Shown piece after piece: positions 28,901-32,650 of a stretch of 64,000 nucleotides of DNA (position 1 is the first letter of the stretch; each line of letters begins with the position of its first letter). The stretch is from Neptunomonas qingdaonensis (GTDB lineage: Bacteria > Pseudomonadota > Gammaproteobacteria > Pseudomonadales > Balneatricaceae): contig NZ_FOOU01000001.1 in the NCBI RefSeq assembly GCF_900113275.1, forward strand, positions 496,001 through 560,000, read 5' to 3'. Under the pieces are notes generated by a model. It was not told the DNA's origin. It did no database searches and saw only the letters and a program-made list of their open reading frames with translations. A program made the translations under genes and the position numbers.

Positions 28901-30746
28901 CAGTTGTCTGGTCCCAGGCATGGAAGGTAATCGCATTGGCGAGCGTGCCGTTGTAGTTGGCATCACCCTGAAAGTAGATCCGCGTATCAGCGTCGGCGGC
29001 CAGCAGCCGGGCACTTGATTCACTGACCACACCTAATGCGTTCCAGTTGCTGCCGTTATCGATCGAGTAAAACCAGCTGCCGTTGGTCGTATCGGCGGCT
29101 GTGATCGCGATGCCCAGATCGGCGCCGCTGTCGGCGTCTGTCACATTGTCCACTTGACCGCTGGGGCTGGCGAAGTCGACCAGTTCCGAAACCAGCGACC
29201 CGACCGCGCCAACCGGCGTTCCGGCGTCTTCGTCGACCGCTGTCAGAACGGGTGTCTGAGTGTCATCCAGTACCGGTGCATTGTTGGGGGCTGCTTTGAT
29301 CGATACACCCCCCGTCGACCAGGCGTCGCTGCCGGTCCAGGTCCATGACATGCCGACCGGTGTGGCATCCCCTGCCTTGGTACTTCCGCCTGCATTGATT
29401 TGGAATCCGTAAGCATCCCAGTTGTCCACCTGATCGGTTCCGGCCCCGGTAATCAGGTCATAATCGGCCGGATCGTCCGCTGCCACCAAACCGTAGACCA
29501 GCTCGTCTGTGGCGGAAGTGACCGTTAGCGAGGCGCTTCCGGAGGTGCCCGAATTAGACGCGAATGTACCCAGAGGGGTTGTCTGATCGACGCCGGTGAA
29601 GGTGGTGACACCGACCGCGACACCGTCTGAGTTGGCGCTGAATTTCACATCTACGTCGTAGGTTCCCAGATCCGGCGCAACCAGCGCCCAGATTTCGACC
29701 CGGGCATCACCGTTCTTCTGGATGCCTATTAAATTAGCGCTGCCGCCATTGTAAGTGATGGAACTGACTGAATCAGAGGCGCCGGCGTGGTTAAGCGTGA
29801 CGCCGATCATCATCAGACGATCGGAACCGGAGGTGGTGTGCGAAACCAGGATATCCTCGCCGTTACTCGCACCGGTAGAGGTAGTATCAACGGTTGCAGC
29901 CAGCAGAAAATCCCAATTCTGCTGCAGTGTGGCACCTATCGCCAGGTTGGTTTCCAGCTCACCCCTGACGTACTCCAGATCCCAGTCTCCCCCCAGATCA
30001 GCGCTGCCGGTCAGATCATCAGAGGCGGCAATATCAGCGCCAGTCAGATTGGCAATCTGATCGATCAATGCTCTTCCTTCCGAAGTCGCCGCTAAATCGC
30101 AGCCGTAAAAAAGAATATCCGCTTCGCCATCCAGAGACGCGCCCCAGGCTTGTAGCTGCTCACTGTGTTCTGCCAAACTCTGATTGTTGAGTTGCGTATT
30201 GCCAAGATCAACCGCACCATCAGCGCCGTGGGAGATAATATGAATTGCATTAAGGTTGGAATAGCCGTTCAGCGCGTCGCTGATCTGTTCAATACCGCTG
30301 CGGTCGGCATCAAGAATGACGACATCAATAATGCGTGTATCTGTTGATTGTAATTGCAGGTCCTCAATTAATTGTTGGTAATCGGGGACTGTCGAATCAA
30401 TAAAAGCCAGTTCATAGCTCAGTGCTGGCGGTACATCAGGTGATGCTAAAAATGCATCATCATCAGCAATGCCTTTATCACCAATGTCTTTATCATCAAT
30501 GCCTGTATTATCAAAATCGCCTTGAACATCTGCATTTTCTGTTTTAATCAGGTCGCTATTAATACGCGCCACTTCGCTTTCTGCATTGCTAAGAATACTG
30601 CTAATGCTACTTTCTGATTCCGCTTGGGAATCATGAGTCAGAACATCAAGACCTGGCAGGTCTGCAGAGAGCAGGATGCGGGGTTCCAGCCCTTCGAAAA
30701 TGGGCGTGGCATATGCTTGCTTACGTCTGGAAGCCGGTTTTTTCAT
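7956..30746 (-). CDS. Giant LEPR/DUF4347 adhesin-like protein, 7596 residues
   Basis: This is a single uninterrupted frame of 7596 codons. Its N-terminus has the motif LEPRILLSAD at residues 20-29 after a basic stretch, as in LEPR-XLL proteins. An acidic linker is followed by a DUF4347 domain (about 112-280, with HIISHGADG and FYGCDLAA), then a beta-sandwich (about 283-487). The rest is mainly cadherin-like repeats of 100-140 residues ending in motifs such as VNAVNDAP. Inserted among them are a beta-sandwich (628-786), a five-unit propeller-like array (about 928-1115), LamG-like domains (about 1514-1753, 2380-2603, 5259-5469 and 5766-5966), DUF2341 (about 2276-2373) and two seven-unit propeller-like arrays (about 3325-3701 and 3964-4349). 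VCBS repeats fill about 6332-7256. The C-terminus has a hydrophobic segment (about 7518-7548) followed by an acidic tail. No GGxGxD nonapeptide blocks or T1SS-style C-terminus are visible. A weak ribosome site precedes the ATG. An adhesion or matrix role is inferred from the domains. Confidence 0.9.
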   Translation of the reverse strand: MKKPASRRKQAYATPIFEGLEPRILLSADLPGLDVLTHDSQAESESSISSILSNAESEVARINSDLIKTENADVQGDFDNTGIDDKDIGDKGIADDDAFLASPDVPPALSYELAFIDSTVPDYQQLIEDLQLQSTDTRIIDVVILDADRSGIEQISDALNGYSNLNAIHIISHGADGAVDLGNTQLNNQSLAEHSEQLQAWGASLDGEADILFYGCDLAATSEGRALIDQIANLTGADIAASDDLTGSADLGGDWDLEYVRGELETNLAIGATLQQNWDFLLAATVDTTSTGASNGEDILVSHTTSGSDRLMMIGVTLNHAGASDSVSSITYNGGSANLIGIQKNGDARVEIWALVAPDLGTYDVDVKFSANSDGVAVGVTTFTGVDQTTPLGTFASNSGTSGSASLTVTSATDELVYGLVAADDPADYDLITGAGTDQVDNWDAYGFQINAGGSTKAGDATPVGMSWTWTGSDAWSTGGVSIKAAPNNAPVLDDTQTPVLTAVDEDAGTPVGAVGSLVSELVDFASPSGQVDNVTDADSGADLGIAITAADTTNGSWFYSIDNGSNWNALGVVSESSARLLAADADTRIYFQGDANYNGTLANAITFHAWDQTTGSNGGTENLTPTSYTMRDQFDTVSFSNSDGTVSWNSDWQEIGESDGTGSGRVRIGNFTGLLSTNEVALDTNSLSTGISRSADLSSASSAVLSFDYGRTGAGAGSIDLEIHDGTSWNLLNTFTLNVDDTVAQTYSEDISAYADANTQIRFVVTNTEAGSRLYLDNVQIGFDAVAGGTTAFSSASDTASLVVNPVNDAPTAADNTVSTNEDVDYIFDAADFNFSDPDSGDSLQQVRITALPANGTLQLSGVDVDLNQIIGIADINLGNLVFVPNADENGTGYANFEFEVSDGVSTGATGTELNSFPTTTPQVNSMSGLAFDGTGLWLTSPNDDAIYNYDTAGNLVISFASPGTFPTGITFDGTNLWVVDRDANMVYEIDTLGNVQSSFATPGTDSRGLTWDGSSLWLVEGSGSLIYKLSTTGSIISSFAWPDDYLRDITWDGSNLWVADGNDQQIIQIDTSGNTISSFASPSTHATGLTFDGVDFWHADADSDTVYQLAGSNSVGYSASAYTMTLNVTAVNDAPVNSVPATQTVIEETTTAISGISIADVDDNGGLVMTRLQVSNGALNVTLSGGASIAGGSNDSVEIYLQGTVTDINNTLASLTYTGNTDVYGTNADTLTVTTFDGGNTGSGGSLNDIDSFQINITNVNDAPVITGGPATGSLTETNTTLTDSGTLTVSDADTTDLVTASVETVAVSGTGSTSLSNAALKTMLSVAPTAILDGTQTSDTLTWSFDSGAEAFNELATGETLILTYTVKAIDDAGTPLSDTETVTITITGSNDAPTGQDKTIVTPEDTVYTFTLTDFGYSDVDGDAIALVKVFPIAAGDFVQLDGVVLAASEIHDISISDINNGKLTFNPPADAVGTAPLLYFGVNDGTVDSVAKTISVEVTAVNDAPVATADPGNYSNEIQVLNPLSYWRLGEAAGAADDLGSSANSGTYNGGTLSQSGAISGDTNTAVHFNGSSDYVAIAHSDDYLIDDGTIQLWFNADNVANGDLQHLFSKDSQGNDTGGHVSMYLTATGSLEVRMQSALADYILTSTSTVSQGNWHHAALSFGGDGMELYLDGQLVDSDVYTGGLGTTSGDIGNYEQIAIGGGTQNSGDLIITPVNQFFTGFIDEVAILDGQLSSQSIQQLYDSGRNQFQLDEDATLTLSATSGVLANDTDVDGDTLTVTEINGNAASIGNPLTLASGALVTLNADGSLFYNPNGQFETLNSGDTTTDSFSYTVNDGFGETDTTTVTISITGVNDAPVITGGPATSSLSETNATLTDSGTLTVSDVDTTDLVTASVDTVAVTGTGSTSLSNAALKAMLSVAPTAILDGTETSDTLTWSFDSGTEAFNELATGETLILTYTVKAIDDAGTPLSDTETVTITITGSNDDPTAANNTVTTNEDATYTFAASDFNFADIDDDTLGSVEITSLESAGDLQLNNVDVTLNQVITKADIDANKLKFIPVANANGNAYDSFGFSVNDGTADSTASYTMTVNVTAVNDAPVLNTAASPTLTSITEDAANPTGDTIAALVVDGSITDADGSAVEAIAITSTGNGYGSWEYSVNGGTNWNAVGTVSPSSALLLAATDMLRYIPDGQHGETQQITYRAWDQSGVTAGLHGTKVSTVSNGGITPFSSALETASITVTAINDTPAAVNDAYSVDEDGTLNSSATWFDDDWTYRRTLSFDNLDQTEDLANFPVLVKLDATRIDYTKTSDAGEDLRFVDADGNLLAHQVEQWDESGTSYVWVKVAQVDGASSSDFIHMYYGNVAAVSAEGQVWSEDYQAVYHLNEAAGVIADSTANSFDGSNNGSVDGSGFIGNGQVFNGSNQWIDLGSQAFLNNTPAATLSAWIKTDTLSGSGDIVSVSVDTSGGASPQASRAAINQLGDEVQVVLRANDANSGDVRVITTTTSPLAVGEWHYVSAVIDYANDSLVIYVDGVEQTLSGAVSFTNTATPNTDSSYGAIGSNEAGANSFFDGSVDEVRIANTARSADWMAAQYASMSDHFVTISAEQTAAGVLDNDIDPEGDSLTVNTTPISDVTNGTLLLNADGSFSYTPDADFNGSDSFTYQVSDGNGGVHTATVTLTVNAVNDAPVLDASEANLWFSTTADVSGSSANGLANWSDGEMLEFAAPDLTFGENTTDGTLSSTGFNLDTFAGGDADIDALHYVTQTVTVGSGISAIDLLAGDLLLSTQSGETLSSTNSLTVTHEDIFIFRPDTPGDYSAGTFTFLLDKPTGGGATGISLVEQNTLVGDVTLEAGTFVLAKSDKTIYHYSADTVGETTTTGTLVTLVDAADIGIDKNIAGVSLVQNTMTTGGVTLNSGQLLVTLVDEDNNVGGFNTERRDIIALTITQTGTTTLGSASGLFFDGDNVGLSSNNEDIDALTLVPQPRLTPIVEDISSAANSGTLVSDLIANLIMDFEGDPDGIAITTLDETNGSWEYSIDGGSNWQIIDTVTDSSARVLTATASDLIRFVPTADFSGNASFSFRAWDGSDANISGASGIDASSNGGVEPFSADALTASIEVRSVNDAPVLINSGADTTLEGTTRVFNAANANLISITDVDAGTDELEVSLSVTYGSASLSATSGLTFSTGDGVADASMVFRGTLADLNSALDGLSYTPIALYTGDASLNIQVNELRNSYLGTNLFDQQTLAITITPDATNDAPVNTVPGPQVVDEDTWLELSVANGNAISIVDDSGNNPIQVTLTAGNGVLTLDNRLGSEFTINSTTAGTQKDIQIITTASGTGIAVWNSKDQDGSGEGIFAQLYDADGVALGAEFQVNSYTADHQKSPAVAAAADGSFVVVWQSKNQDSDGEGIYGQRFDAAANTLGSEFKVNSTTADNQKLPAVAMNASGEFVVTWQSKDQDGDGEGIYAQRYDNLGNSVGGELLVNATTADNQKNPDVAIDTAGNFVVVWDSKGQDVSGEAIIGRRFDSSSGFGTEFQINTYTSGGQKSPVIEMQSTGEFVVAWTSDNEDGSRKGVFAQRFDDSALPVALGTEISVNTTTLNDQKEPAISMNASGEFVIAWQSKGQDNLDGKEGIYAQHFAADGSSRGGEFQVNTTTLGGQKLPSVSLLDDGSLWAAWENTEIFSQRFQSPDTLTFSVGDGVNDATMTFSGSQTDINAALDGLRYFSTAGGLDTVTITTNDNGHSGGGALTDTDSFNINVSSVNDAPVITVPDQQSATEDVPFVFSAGNGNLISVNDIDAGAGLLELTLTATNGTLTLNGISGLAFSVGDGSDDAALTFQGTLADINTALDGLTFTTPAEFVGIGMINVAVDDLGNTGTGSALTDSAVIYVDVLADGINDAPVIWAPGDFALPIDTLVTFDGANLISIDDDAGINPIQVTLTATNGTLTVNQQSDPELLVNTVTSDAQLGAVVAAAPNGAYVVVWQSDNQDGSGNGIFAQIYDAFGDAQGSEILVNTETAGNQITPTVAMDSQGNFVVAWESDGNLDSDGRGIFVQLFTVNGEKVDIELQGNTNGVDDQTVPAVAMDDAGNFVLVWQSKNQDGNGEGIFAQRFDSTGAAIDDEFQVNSTFANNQTVPAVAMDADGDFVVVWQSTNQDGDGDGIYAQQFNADGTAEGIEFRVNFETVKNQRAPAVAIDGTGNFVVAWQSENQDGDGYGIYARRFDATGIALDPADVLVNSEISKDQIAPSISMNAAGEYIIAWQSQDQDTNGEGAYGQWFNASGSAIGGEVRLNTTVSNDQTAPSVAITRSGDYIAAWTSTNQDGSSDGVYSRQVANPEGLTFTTGDGNSDTVIVVTGQAQQINNALNGMTFTPNSSFNGLATVQIDVDDLGNTGTGGPYTDAHTIEIVYTTAPVLNNTGTPSFTTIDEDAINNTGDLVSALLATGAAGDPISDSDAGAQEGIAVTAVDNSNGTWQFSANGGGSWTAFTSVTESTAVLLGVGVNDRIRFVPASNYNGSVDPGITFRAWDQSNERASGTTGVDTTTNGGNTPYSSATETASITINSVNDAPELTDGLSTSTTKGGSGAPFAVNFGSWAQVSDVDGADFSGGTLTASISSGGEPTDVLRLAPSGGGVMTLSGSDVLVNGVTVGNWSGGTSETPLIVTFNANADATDVQAVYKRVAFSNSDDYPVFGTRTLSVVVTDGDGGTSNTGTGEVTLNDVAPTATNRSAAESYTEDTPLDLTDIVISDNDSANVTATLTLSNTTAGSLNTGTSNAVTSTYDAGTGVWSASGATADVNALLAGLSFTPASDFNADFTIATSISDGVAAAITGTKTMTGSAVNDAPTLGSGTLTSVAEDTANPTGEAVSDIFTGQFADIDTGSSFGGIAVTGNSANAITQGSWQYSTNAGSDWFAIGTVADDATALVLSDSTLIRFMPVADYYGTPTALEVRGLDDSYTGGFSATAGSETRVVVDTTSNGGITAIAASAANLSTAITAVADTASVTDATTDEDTQSTTGLVITPNGADGAEVTHFKVTGIANGTLYKNDGTTQINDGDFITVAEGAAGLKFTPAADFNGDGSFTTQASTSNVDAGLGGSTADATITVNPVNDAPIVDLDSDNSSGAGGANYTTIFTEDGGPVALSDVLDASLSDPDLENLVSLTVTIANPLDGANEWLAADTTGTAITASYDSSTGVLSLTGADSAANYQQVLRSLTYDNTSDDPDITARVITVVANDGTVDSNTVTWNPPATQGLVGYWNFDEGMDEQAFDLSGNGNHATLTNTTLAADWVEGNAGQALNFTGTEDYVEVPYSDELKLDGDFTITLWNKPDSVDTRTRVVAEYGNTQWQTDGWMINQYGDDLYWYHQSSGPTSQALNVFAVDQWTHIAISRSGDTFTLYVDGVQRDQDTKTGVVSGNHSLYFGSGAGGQNFDGTLDDVRIYDQALSAGEIDAVYQDRGATTVVNMVAANDAPLVTSSAGTTAYSEQAAATIIDSGIALVDADGFNGADPSDQYTAVIRLTANYETADILGFTNTSNIQGVLTGDLLTLSVITGQTATLAEFETALRAVTFYNNSDTPGEMDRTITFSFDDGVDSSNLSTKTIQVTALNDDPTNVGVLQSASVVTEDISSTIDLSAINLSDADAGAGVLTMTLTSNTGGNLTAAAGTGITIGGNGSGTLTLEGTQTDLNAYLDAVGKVTYLHGTANTSGFAADTIQVDITDNGNTGSGGGGTITLGTFNIDITAVNDAPIAVNDRPGLNFDGIDDYINIPDATSLIMTNTLTLEAWINLDVSTASEHMILNKEGEYEIAVLNGTLQWGLANTTPGWSWHDTGEPVLTNQWTHIAFSYNNGDALAYINGVLIDTYNGSGPIGDAHPDPDKNDLRVGGRSNNPDGKYFDGQIADVRIWNTVRTDVEINANQNATLSGSETGLVGYWLLNDGSSTTAIDSSLEGNDGLLGGGVATQEPTWSDFSVDEDGTLTVTAPGVLSNDFDADGDTLTVNTTPTVNVSNGVLALSSDGSFVYTPNVDFNGVDSFTYEISDGEGGTDTAEVSITVNPVNDAPNLTAGATLDYSEGDAATIIDSTITLADVDDTMLESATIQITGNLQPGKDILTRPAAGGIPGMSWIPSTGTLTLTGTATVAQYQAVLRSVTFENTSDTPSELTRTITWTVNDGNVDSAPQTSTITVNSVNDAPTGADNTVTTNEDTDYTFTSIDFGFSDSNDSPGDDLLNVIITTAPNNGTLYVDSDNDGLVGIGESLADGATVSATDISAGQLKFKPASDANGTAYDSFTFQVQDDGGVANGGINTDQSANTITINVTAQADAASITVTAADTAVTEDDAGNNTANGTVTITDVDTGEGSLTSSTATYGTVSVDGSGNWSYALDNSNATVQALAASDTLADSITFTSDDGTTQTQSITITGANDTATISVTAADTAVTEDDAGNNTANGTVTVTDVDTGEGSLTSSTASYGTVTVDGSGNWSYALDNSNAAVQALAAGDTLSDSITFTSDDGTTQTQSITITGANDAASISVTAADAAVTEDDAGNNTANGTVSITDTDTGEGSLTSSTASYGTVTVDGSGNWSYALDNSDTTVQALAAGDTLADSITFTSDDGTTQTQSITITGANDTATISVTAADTAVNEDDAGNNTASGTVTVSDVDTGEASLTSSTATYGTVSVDGSGNWSYALDNSNATVNALAAGDTLTDSITFTSDDGTTQTQSITITGANDTATISVIAADTAVTEDDAGNNTASGTVTITDVDSGEGSLTSSTASYGTVTVDGSGNWSYALDNSNATVQALAAGDTLTDSITFTSDDGTTQTQSITITGANDTATIIVTAADTAVTEDDAGNNNASGTVTITDVDTGEASLTSSIATYGTVSVDGSGNWSYALDNSNNTVNALAAGDTLTDSITFTSDDGTTQTQSITITGANDAAVIGGDTSAAVNEDGTLTDTGALTISDNDDEAVFITKTAAASTSGYGSVDLDDAGNWTYSLNNAHATVQALSEGEILTDSFTATSADGSTQVVNVTITGKDDAASLGGNTSAAVSEDGTLTDTGALTISDTDDGEAVFTTQTSAASTSGYGSVDLDDAGNWTYSLNNAHATVQALSEGEILTDSFTATSADGSTQVVNVTITGKDDAASLGGDTSAAVSEDGTFTDTGALTISDTDDGEAVFTAQPSAASTSGYGTVDLDAAGSWTYTLSNGNATVQALSQGETLADSFTATSADGSTQVVNVTITGKDDRAVISGDSSFNGNEGDTVVGDLNATDIEGLTDSTYFSVTSEATMGTAVIDAESGAWSFTPAKSNWFGNDSFEVTVTDDEGGTTSQTISITLANVEDSTFTTDPVTLTPEAVTPASKPTVSPVEEAVSDNGSVDESDEAEFIDTSSNDEATDNTETGNLIDVNTDDTSGFPAPIEANDIFVSVLSDRPTTIKSFEDTKPTVEITQTFLQELASFWKDDGLSVMQPDETGRNSPEFINDVNKMLTDLDNAADIENKEMKMSAEAITGVSITLTAGFVSWALRAGSLVASFLAVMPAWRNLDPMPILAADEKSRRKLSPLDDDDDFDEILDEDTEKTVDDLFDR
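8979..9912 (-). repeat. Three tandem VCBS-like repeats, about 310 bp each
   Basis: Three in-frame copies of a unit of about 103 residues lie near the C-terminal end of the giant protein, each starting near GGDTSAAV or GGNTSAAV and ending VNVTITGKD. Matching boundary words on the plus strand (GCCGCATCATCT) occur at 9289 and 9601, 312 bp apart. The copies are very similar at DNA level. They differ from the neighbouring 306-bp family but share the same overall VCBS fold pattern. Confidence 0.85.
9915..11751 (-). repeat. Six tandem 306-bp VCBS repeats
   Basis: Six in-frame copies of a 102-residue unit (TAVTEDDAGNN ... QTQSITITGAND) lie head to tail inside the giant gene. The boundary word TCGTTGGCACCGG or a close variant recurs at about 9917, 10223, 10529, 10835, 11141 and 11447, a constant 306-bp period. 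DNA identity between copies is high. Such arrays can expand or contract by recombination or slippage without breaking the frame, so copy number may vary between isolates and is easily collapsed in assembly. Confidence 0.93.
17701..18855 (-). repeat. Seven-unit propeller-like array (second)
   Basis: Seven protein repeats of 50-57 residues lie in the giant protein, each with the pattern ExxVNTxTxxxQxxPxVAM, FVVxWQSxNQDGxGxGI and AQRFD. The Asp-rich loop QDGDGEGI resembles a calcium-binding turn. The array lies inside one cadherin-like unit: the unit's first strands (about 18870-19020) and last strands (TFTTGDGNSD onward, below 17700) flank it. A seven-bladed beta-propeller is the likely fold, by inference from copy number and length. 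Confidence 0.75.
19645..20775 (-). repeat. Seven-unit propeller-like array (first)
   Basis: Seven repeats of 44-57 residues of the same family as the array 800 bp away (FQVNSTTADNQKxPAVAM, WQSKDQDGDGEGIYAQRF). They too interrupt a cadherin-like unit at the equivalent place: the unit resumes with TFSVGDGVNDATMTF. The last unit is shortened (WENTEIFSQRF). The two arrays probably arose by duplication of a whole module, then diverged, since their blades are similar but not identical. Confidence 0.75.
24781..25172 (-). repeat. 392-bp direct repeat, copy 1 (cassette edge)
   Basis: This segment encodes residues about 1859-1989 of the giant protein and matches 26572-26963 over its whole length with only scattered substitutions. 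Both copies begin (plus strand) with CCGGTGATGGTGATGGTGAC and end with GCGTCGTTGAC. The distance between equivalent points is 1791 bp, a multiple of three, so recombination between copies would delete or duplicate 597 residues in frame. Confidence 0.85.
26572..26963 (-). repeat. 392-bp direct repeat, copy 2 (cassette edge)
   Basis: This is the partner of the repeat at 24781-25172, encoding residues about 1262-1392. Between the two copies lie one full cadherin-like unit, a LamG-like domain and a further cadherin-like unit. By eye, the DNA between the copies is more AT-rich than the repeats themselves, which fits a mobile or exchanged cassette, but this was not computed. Confidence 0.85.
27405..27965 (-). 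repeat. Five-unit propeller-like array
   Basis: Five repeats of about 37-41 residues occur with the pattern GLTWDGSSLWLVE followed by IYxIDTxGNxxSSFASP. The pattern resembles NHL or streptogramin-lyase-type propeller blades. The array lies inside a cadherin-like unit (residues about 928-1115 of the giant protein) and separates that unit's body from its last strand (YTMTLNVTAVND). Five units are fewer than the six or seven usual for such propellers. Confidence 0.7.
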
Positions 30747-30854
30747 AGCGTGAGTGTCCAGGCCTGATGGGTGCTGATAATGACTGGTTATGTTTTACCT
30801 ATACCCATTAAAAGTAGACCAGTGTGCTGGTTTCATCAAATACCGCTGTTGCTT

Positions 30855-30956
30855 TGTGCAGGCTGGTTTGGATGTTAATGGCTGGTTTGGAGTTTGGCGT
30901 TTGGGTGTTGCAGGCAGGTTTGGGTGTTACAGGCTGGCTGTGGTGTTGCAGGAAAT
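30855..30956. repeat. Degenerate tandem repeat at the end of the HlyD-SPOR gene
   Basis: About five imperfect copies of a unit of roughly 19-20 bp, close to GGTTTGGGTGTTGCAGGCT, span the stop codon of the HlyD-SPOR gene and the leader of the giant gene. The repeats are read directly from the sequence. Whether they act in RNA (for example to adjust expression between the two genes) or only reflect slippage is unknown. No promoter or terminator is obvious in the rest of 30747-30926. Confidence 0.55.
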
Positions 30957-32525
30957 TGAGGGAGCTAGCGTGGCGGTATCTGCTATTGCTTGCAACGTGT
31001 TGCTTCCGAGCTGGGATAGGTCGCCATTGATTAATAACCAGTGGTGCTGTGTATATCGTGGCTCGAGCACTACATCAAAGCCTTTCTTTTTTAGTCTGCT
31101 TGCACGCAGTTCAGCACTGTCGGTAGCCGAATATAAACCTAGCGATACCTGATGCGGTTCATTTTTCTGGCTTCTGATAAGAAAATGATCTTTATCACCT
31201 AATGAGCGCAGCTTGCTCAGGTAAGCATTCGCTTCTTTTTTTGTATCAAAGGGAGGCGATAATACTTTGATACCTGTCGGCTGATTGTCTGGCAGGGATT
31301 GTACGCTGATATCGATACCTTCAACTTGTATCGTGGTTGCTTTCTGGTTTGCAGTCGCCTTATCGTTATAGGGGCCTAACCAGGCGCATTCAGTTGCCTC
31401 GGGATGCGTGTCCGCTTGTATCTGAGCTACTGTTTCTTCTTGTGGTGCTGTTTCTGTTTTAGCTACCGTTTCCAGCGGGACAGCCGTTTCCGTTTCTATT
31501 ACTGCTGCTGTCTCTTCAGCTGCAGCCGGTTCTACTTTTTCTTCTGTTTGCTCTGGTGCAGCCGTTTCCAGTTTAAGATTACTCACTTGACCTGCTTCAT
31601 CATCAGCAATCGGCTGCAACGGGGTCGTGTCTTCCTCTGGAATGAAATTGATACGACAGCGTAACCCCGCAGGAATTTTATAATCAGGATTATCCAGTGT
31701 CAGGCGCACGCCATAAGTACCACTGGCGACATCGGCAACGCGATCAACACGGCTTACTTTCGCCTGCCATTTGCCACCGACGGCATCCGACCAGACATCT
31801 GCCATCATGCCTTTCTGAATTTTTCCCAGTTGTTGTACCGGAACAATAACTTCTACATGAAGCGGCGAGAGCTGTGCCACACGTACAACCGGTTGGTCAT
31901 CAATATATTCGCCGACTGTTTTGAATCGATCCATGATAACGCCGGAGATAGGGCTACGAATGCTATGTTGCTCCAATACTTCCTGGGCACGAGCGACCTC
32001 CAGTTGTGCAAGTTTTTGGTTGTCCCTGGCCTGGCGTAACTGAAGTCGCGTTAATTTTAATTCGGTTTCTGTCTGATCCATGTCTTTACTGGAAATAACC
32101 TTCTTGGAAAACAGATCTTCAACCCGCTTGTACTGGCGCTGGCCGAATGCAGTATTGAGGCGACGTAAGTCAATTTCTGCCGTGAGTGCAGCCCGTGTCC
32201 GTGCTAACTCTAATGCGGCTGTATTAACACCTGATTCCAGTGTGGCGACTATTTCGCCGGACTTAATAAAATCACTACGATCAACCAATACAGTGCTTAA
32301 CACTCCCGGAATACTGCTGCCTAAATCGGCGACGATACTGGGATTAATGACGCAGTCTAAGGGCTCGAGTGTGTTGGCTGGCATGTGGGATGGCATGTAA
32401 GATGGCATGTGAGATAGATTTCTGGCTGGCGTGCCGGATGAGTCCCCTAACGCGATCGAGGGCAGTAGCATAGATAGCATAAGGAGTGCTGATAAGTGAT
32501 GACCTATTCCCCGGGTGCAATCCAT
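30927..32525 (-). CDS. Exported HlyD/RND-type adaptor with C-terminal SPOR domain
   Basis: From the preferred ATG at 32525 the product has 532 residues. It has a signal peptide (HHLSALLMLSMLLPSIALG), a short run of SHMP/SYMP repeats encoded by 12-bp DNA repeats, and then a membrane-fusion adaptor: lipoyl-like half motif (GVLSTVLVDRSDFIKSGE), coiled-coil hairpin, second half (IRSPISGVIMDRF) and beta-barrel. A Thr/Glu/Ala-rich linker leads to a SPOR domain over the last 120 residues, which in other proteins binds denuded septal peptidoglycan. An upstream in-frame start at 32576 exists, but AAGGGA 6 bp before 32525 and the signal peptide favour the latter. The gene lies between the protease fusion and the giant protein and is likely part of its export path. 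Adaptors of this type normally work with a pump and an outer-membrane channel, neither of which is encoded nearby. Confidence 0.85.
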   Translation of the reverse strand: MDCTRGIGHHLSALLMLSMLLPSIALGDSSGTPARNLSHMPSYMPSHMPANTLEPLDCVINPSIVADLGSSIPGVLSTVLVDRSDFIKSGEIVATLESGVNTAALELARTRAALTAEIDLRRLNTAFGQRQYKRVEDLFSKKVISSKDMDQTETELKLTRLQLRQARDNQKLAQLEVARAQEVLEQHSIRSPISGVIMDRFKTVGEYIDDQPVVRVAQLSPLHVEVIVPVQQLGKIQKGMMADVWSDAVGGKWQAKVSRVDRVADVASGTYGVRLTLDNPDYKIPAGLRCRINFIPEEDTTPLQPIADDEAGQVSNLKLETAAPEQTEEKVEPAAAEETAAVIETETAVPLETVAKTETAPQEETVAQIQADTHPEATECAWLGPYNDKATANQKATTIQVEGIDISVQSLPDNQPTGIKVLSPPFDTKKEANAYLSKLRSLGDKDHFLIRSQKNEPHQVSLGLYSATDSAELRASRLKKKGFDVVLEPRYTQHHWLLINGDLSQLGSNTLQAIADTATLAPSISCNTTASL

Positions 32526-32650
32526 AATGTCCCTTAATGTCAGCTTGGATATTTTATCTGTTGGCTTAGTTAGCATAGCAAGGGTTTTCGCCTTAATGTC
32601 TAATTTCTTTAGATTTATATTTCAAATGTCAGATTATTGATGCAATAAAT

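Noticed and set aside
8074-30347. Many plus-strand open frames opposite the giant gene, up to 303 residues (for example 21208-22119, 14559-15269 and 22425-23171)
   Set aside because: They are antisense shadows of a repeat-rich, Asp/Thr/Ser-coded gene. Their low-complexity sequence recurs with the 306-bp period, and they have no family motifs or consistent ribosome sites.
30147-30580. DUF4347 region read as a protease domain because of its HIISHGADG and GCDL words
   Set aside because: The His and Cys words resemble a caspase-type pair, but I cannot show a complete catalytic domain from sequence alone, so no protease function is claimed for the giant.
7956-30746. RTX/LapA-type adhesin with T1SS signal and LapG site
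   Set aside because: No GGxGxDxxx nonapeptides are seen, no ABC exporter or LapD/LapG genes lie nearby, and the only TAAG word noticed is in the middle of the protein, not in an N-terminal retention module.
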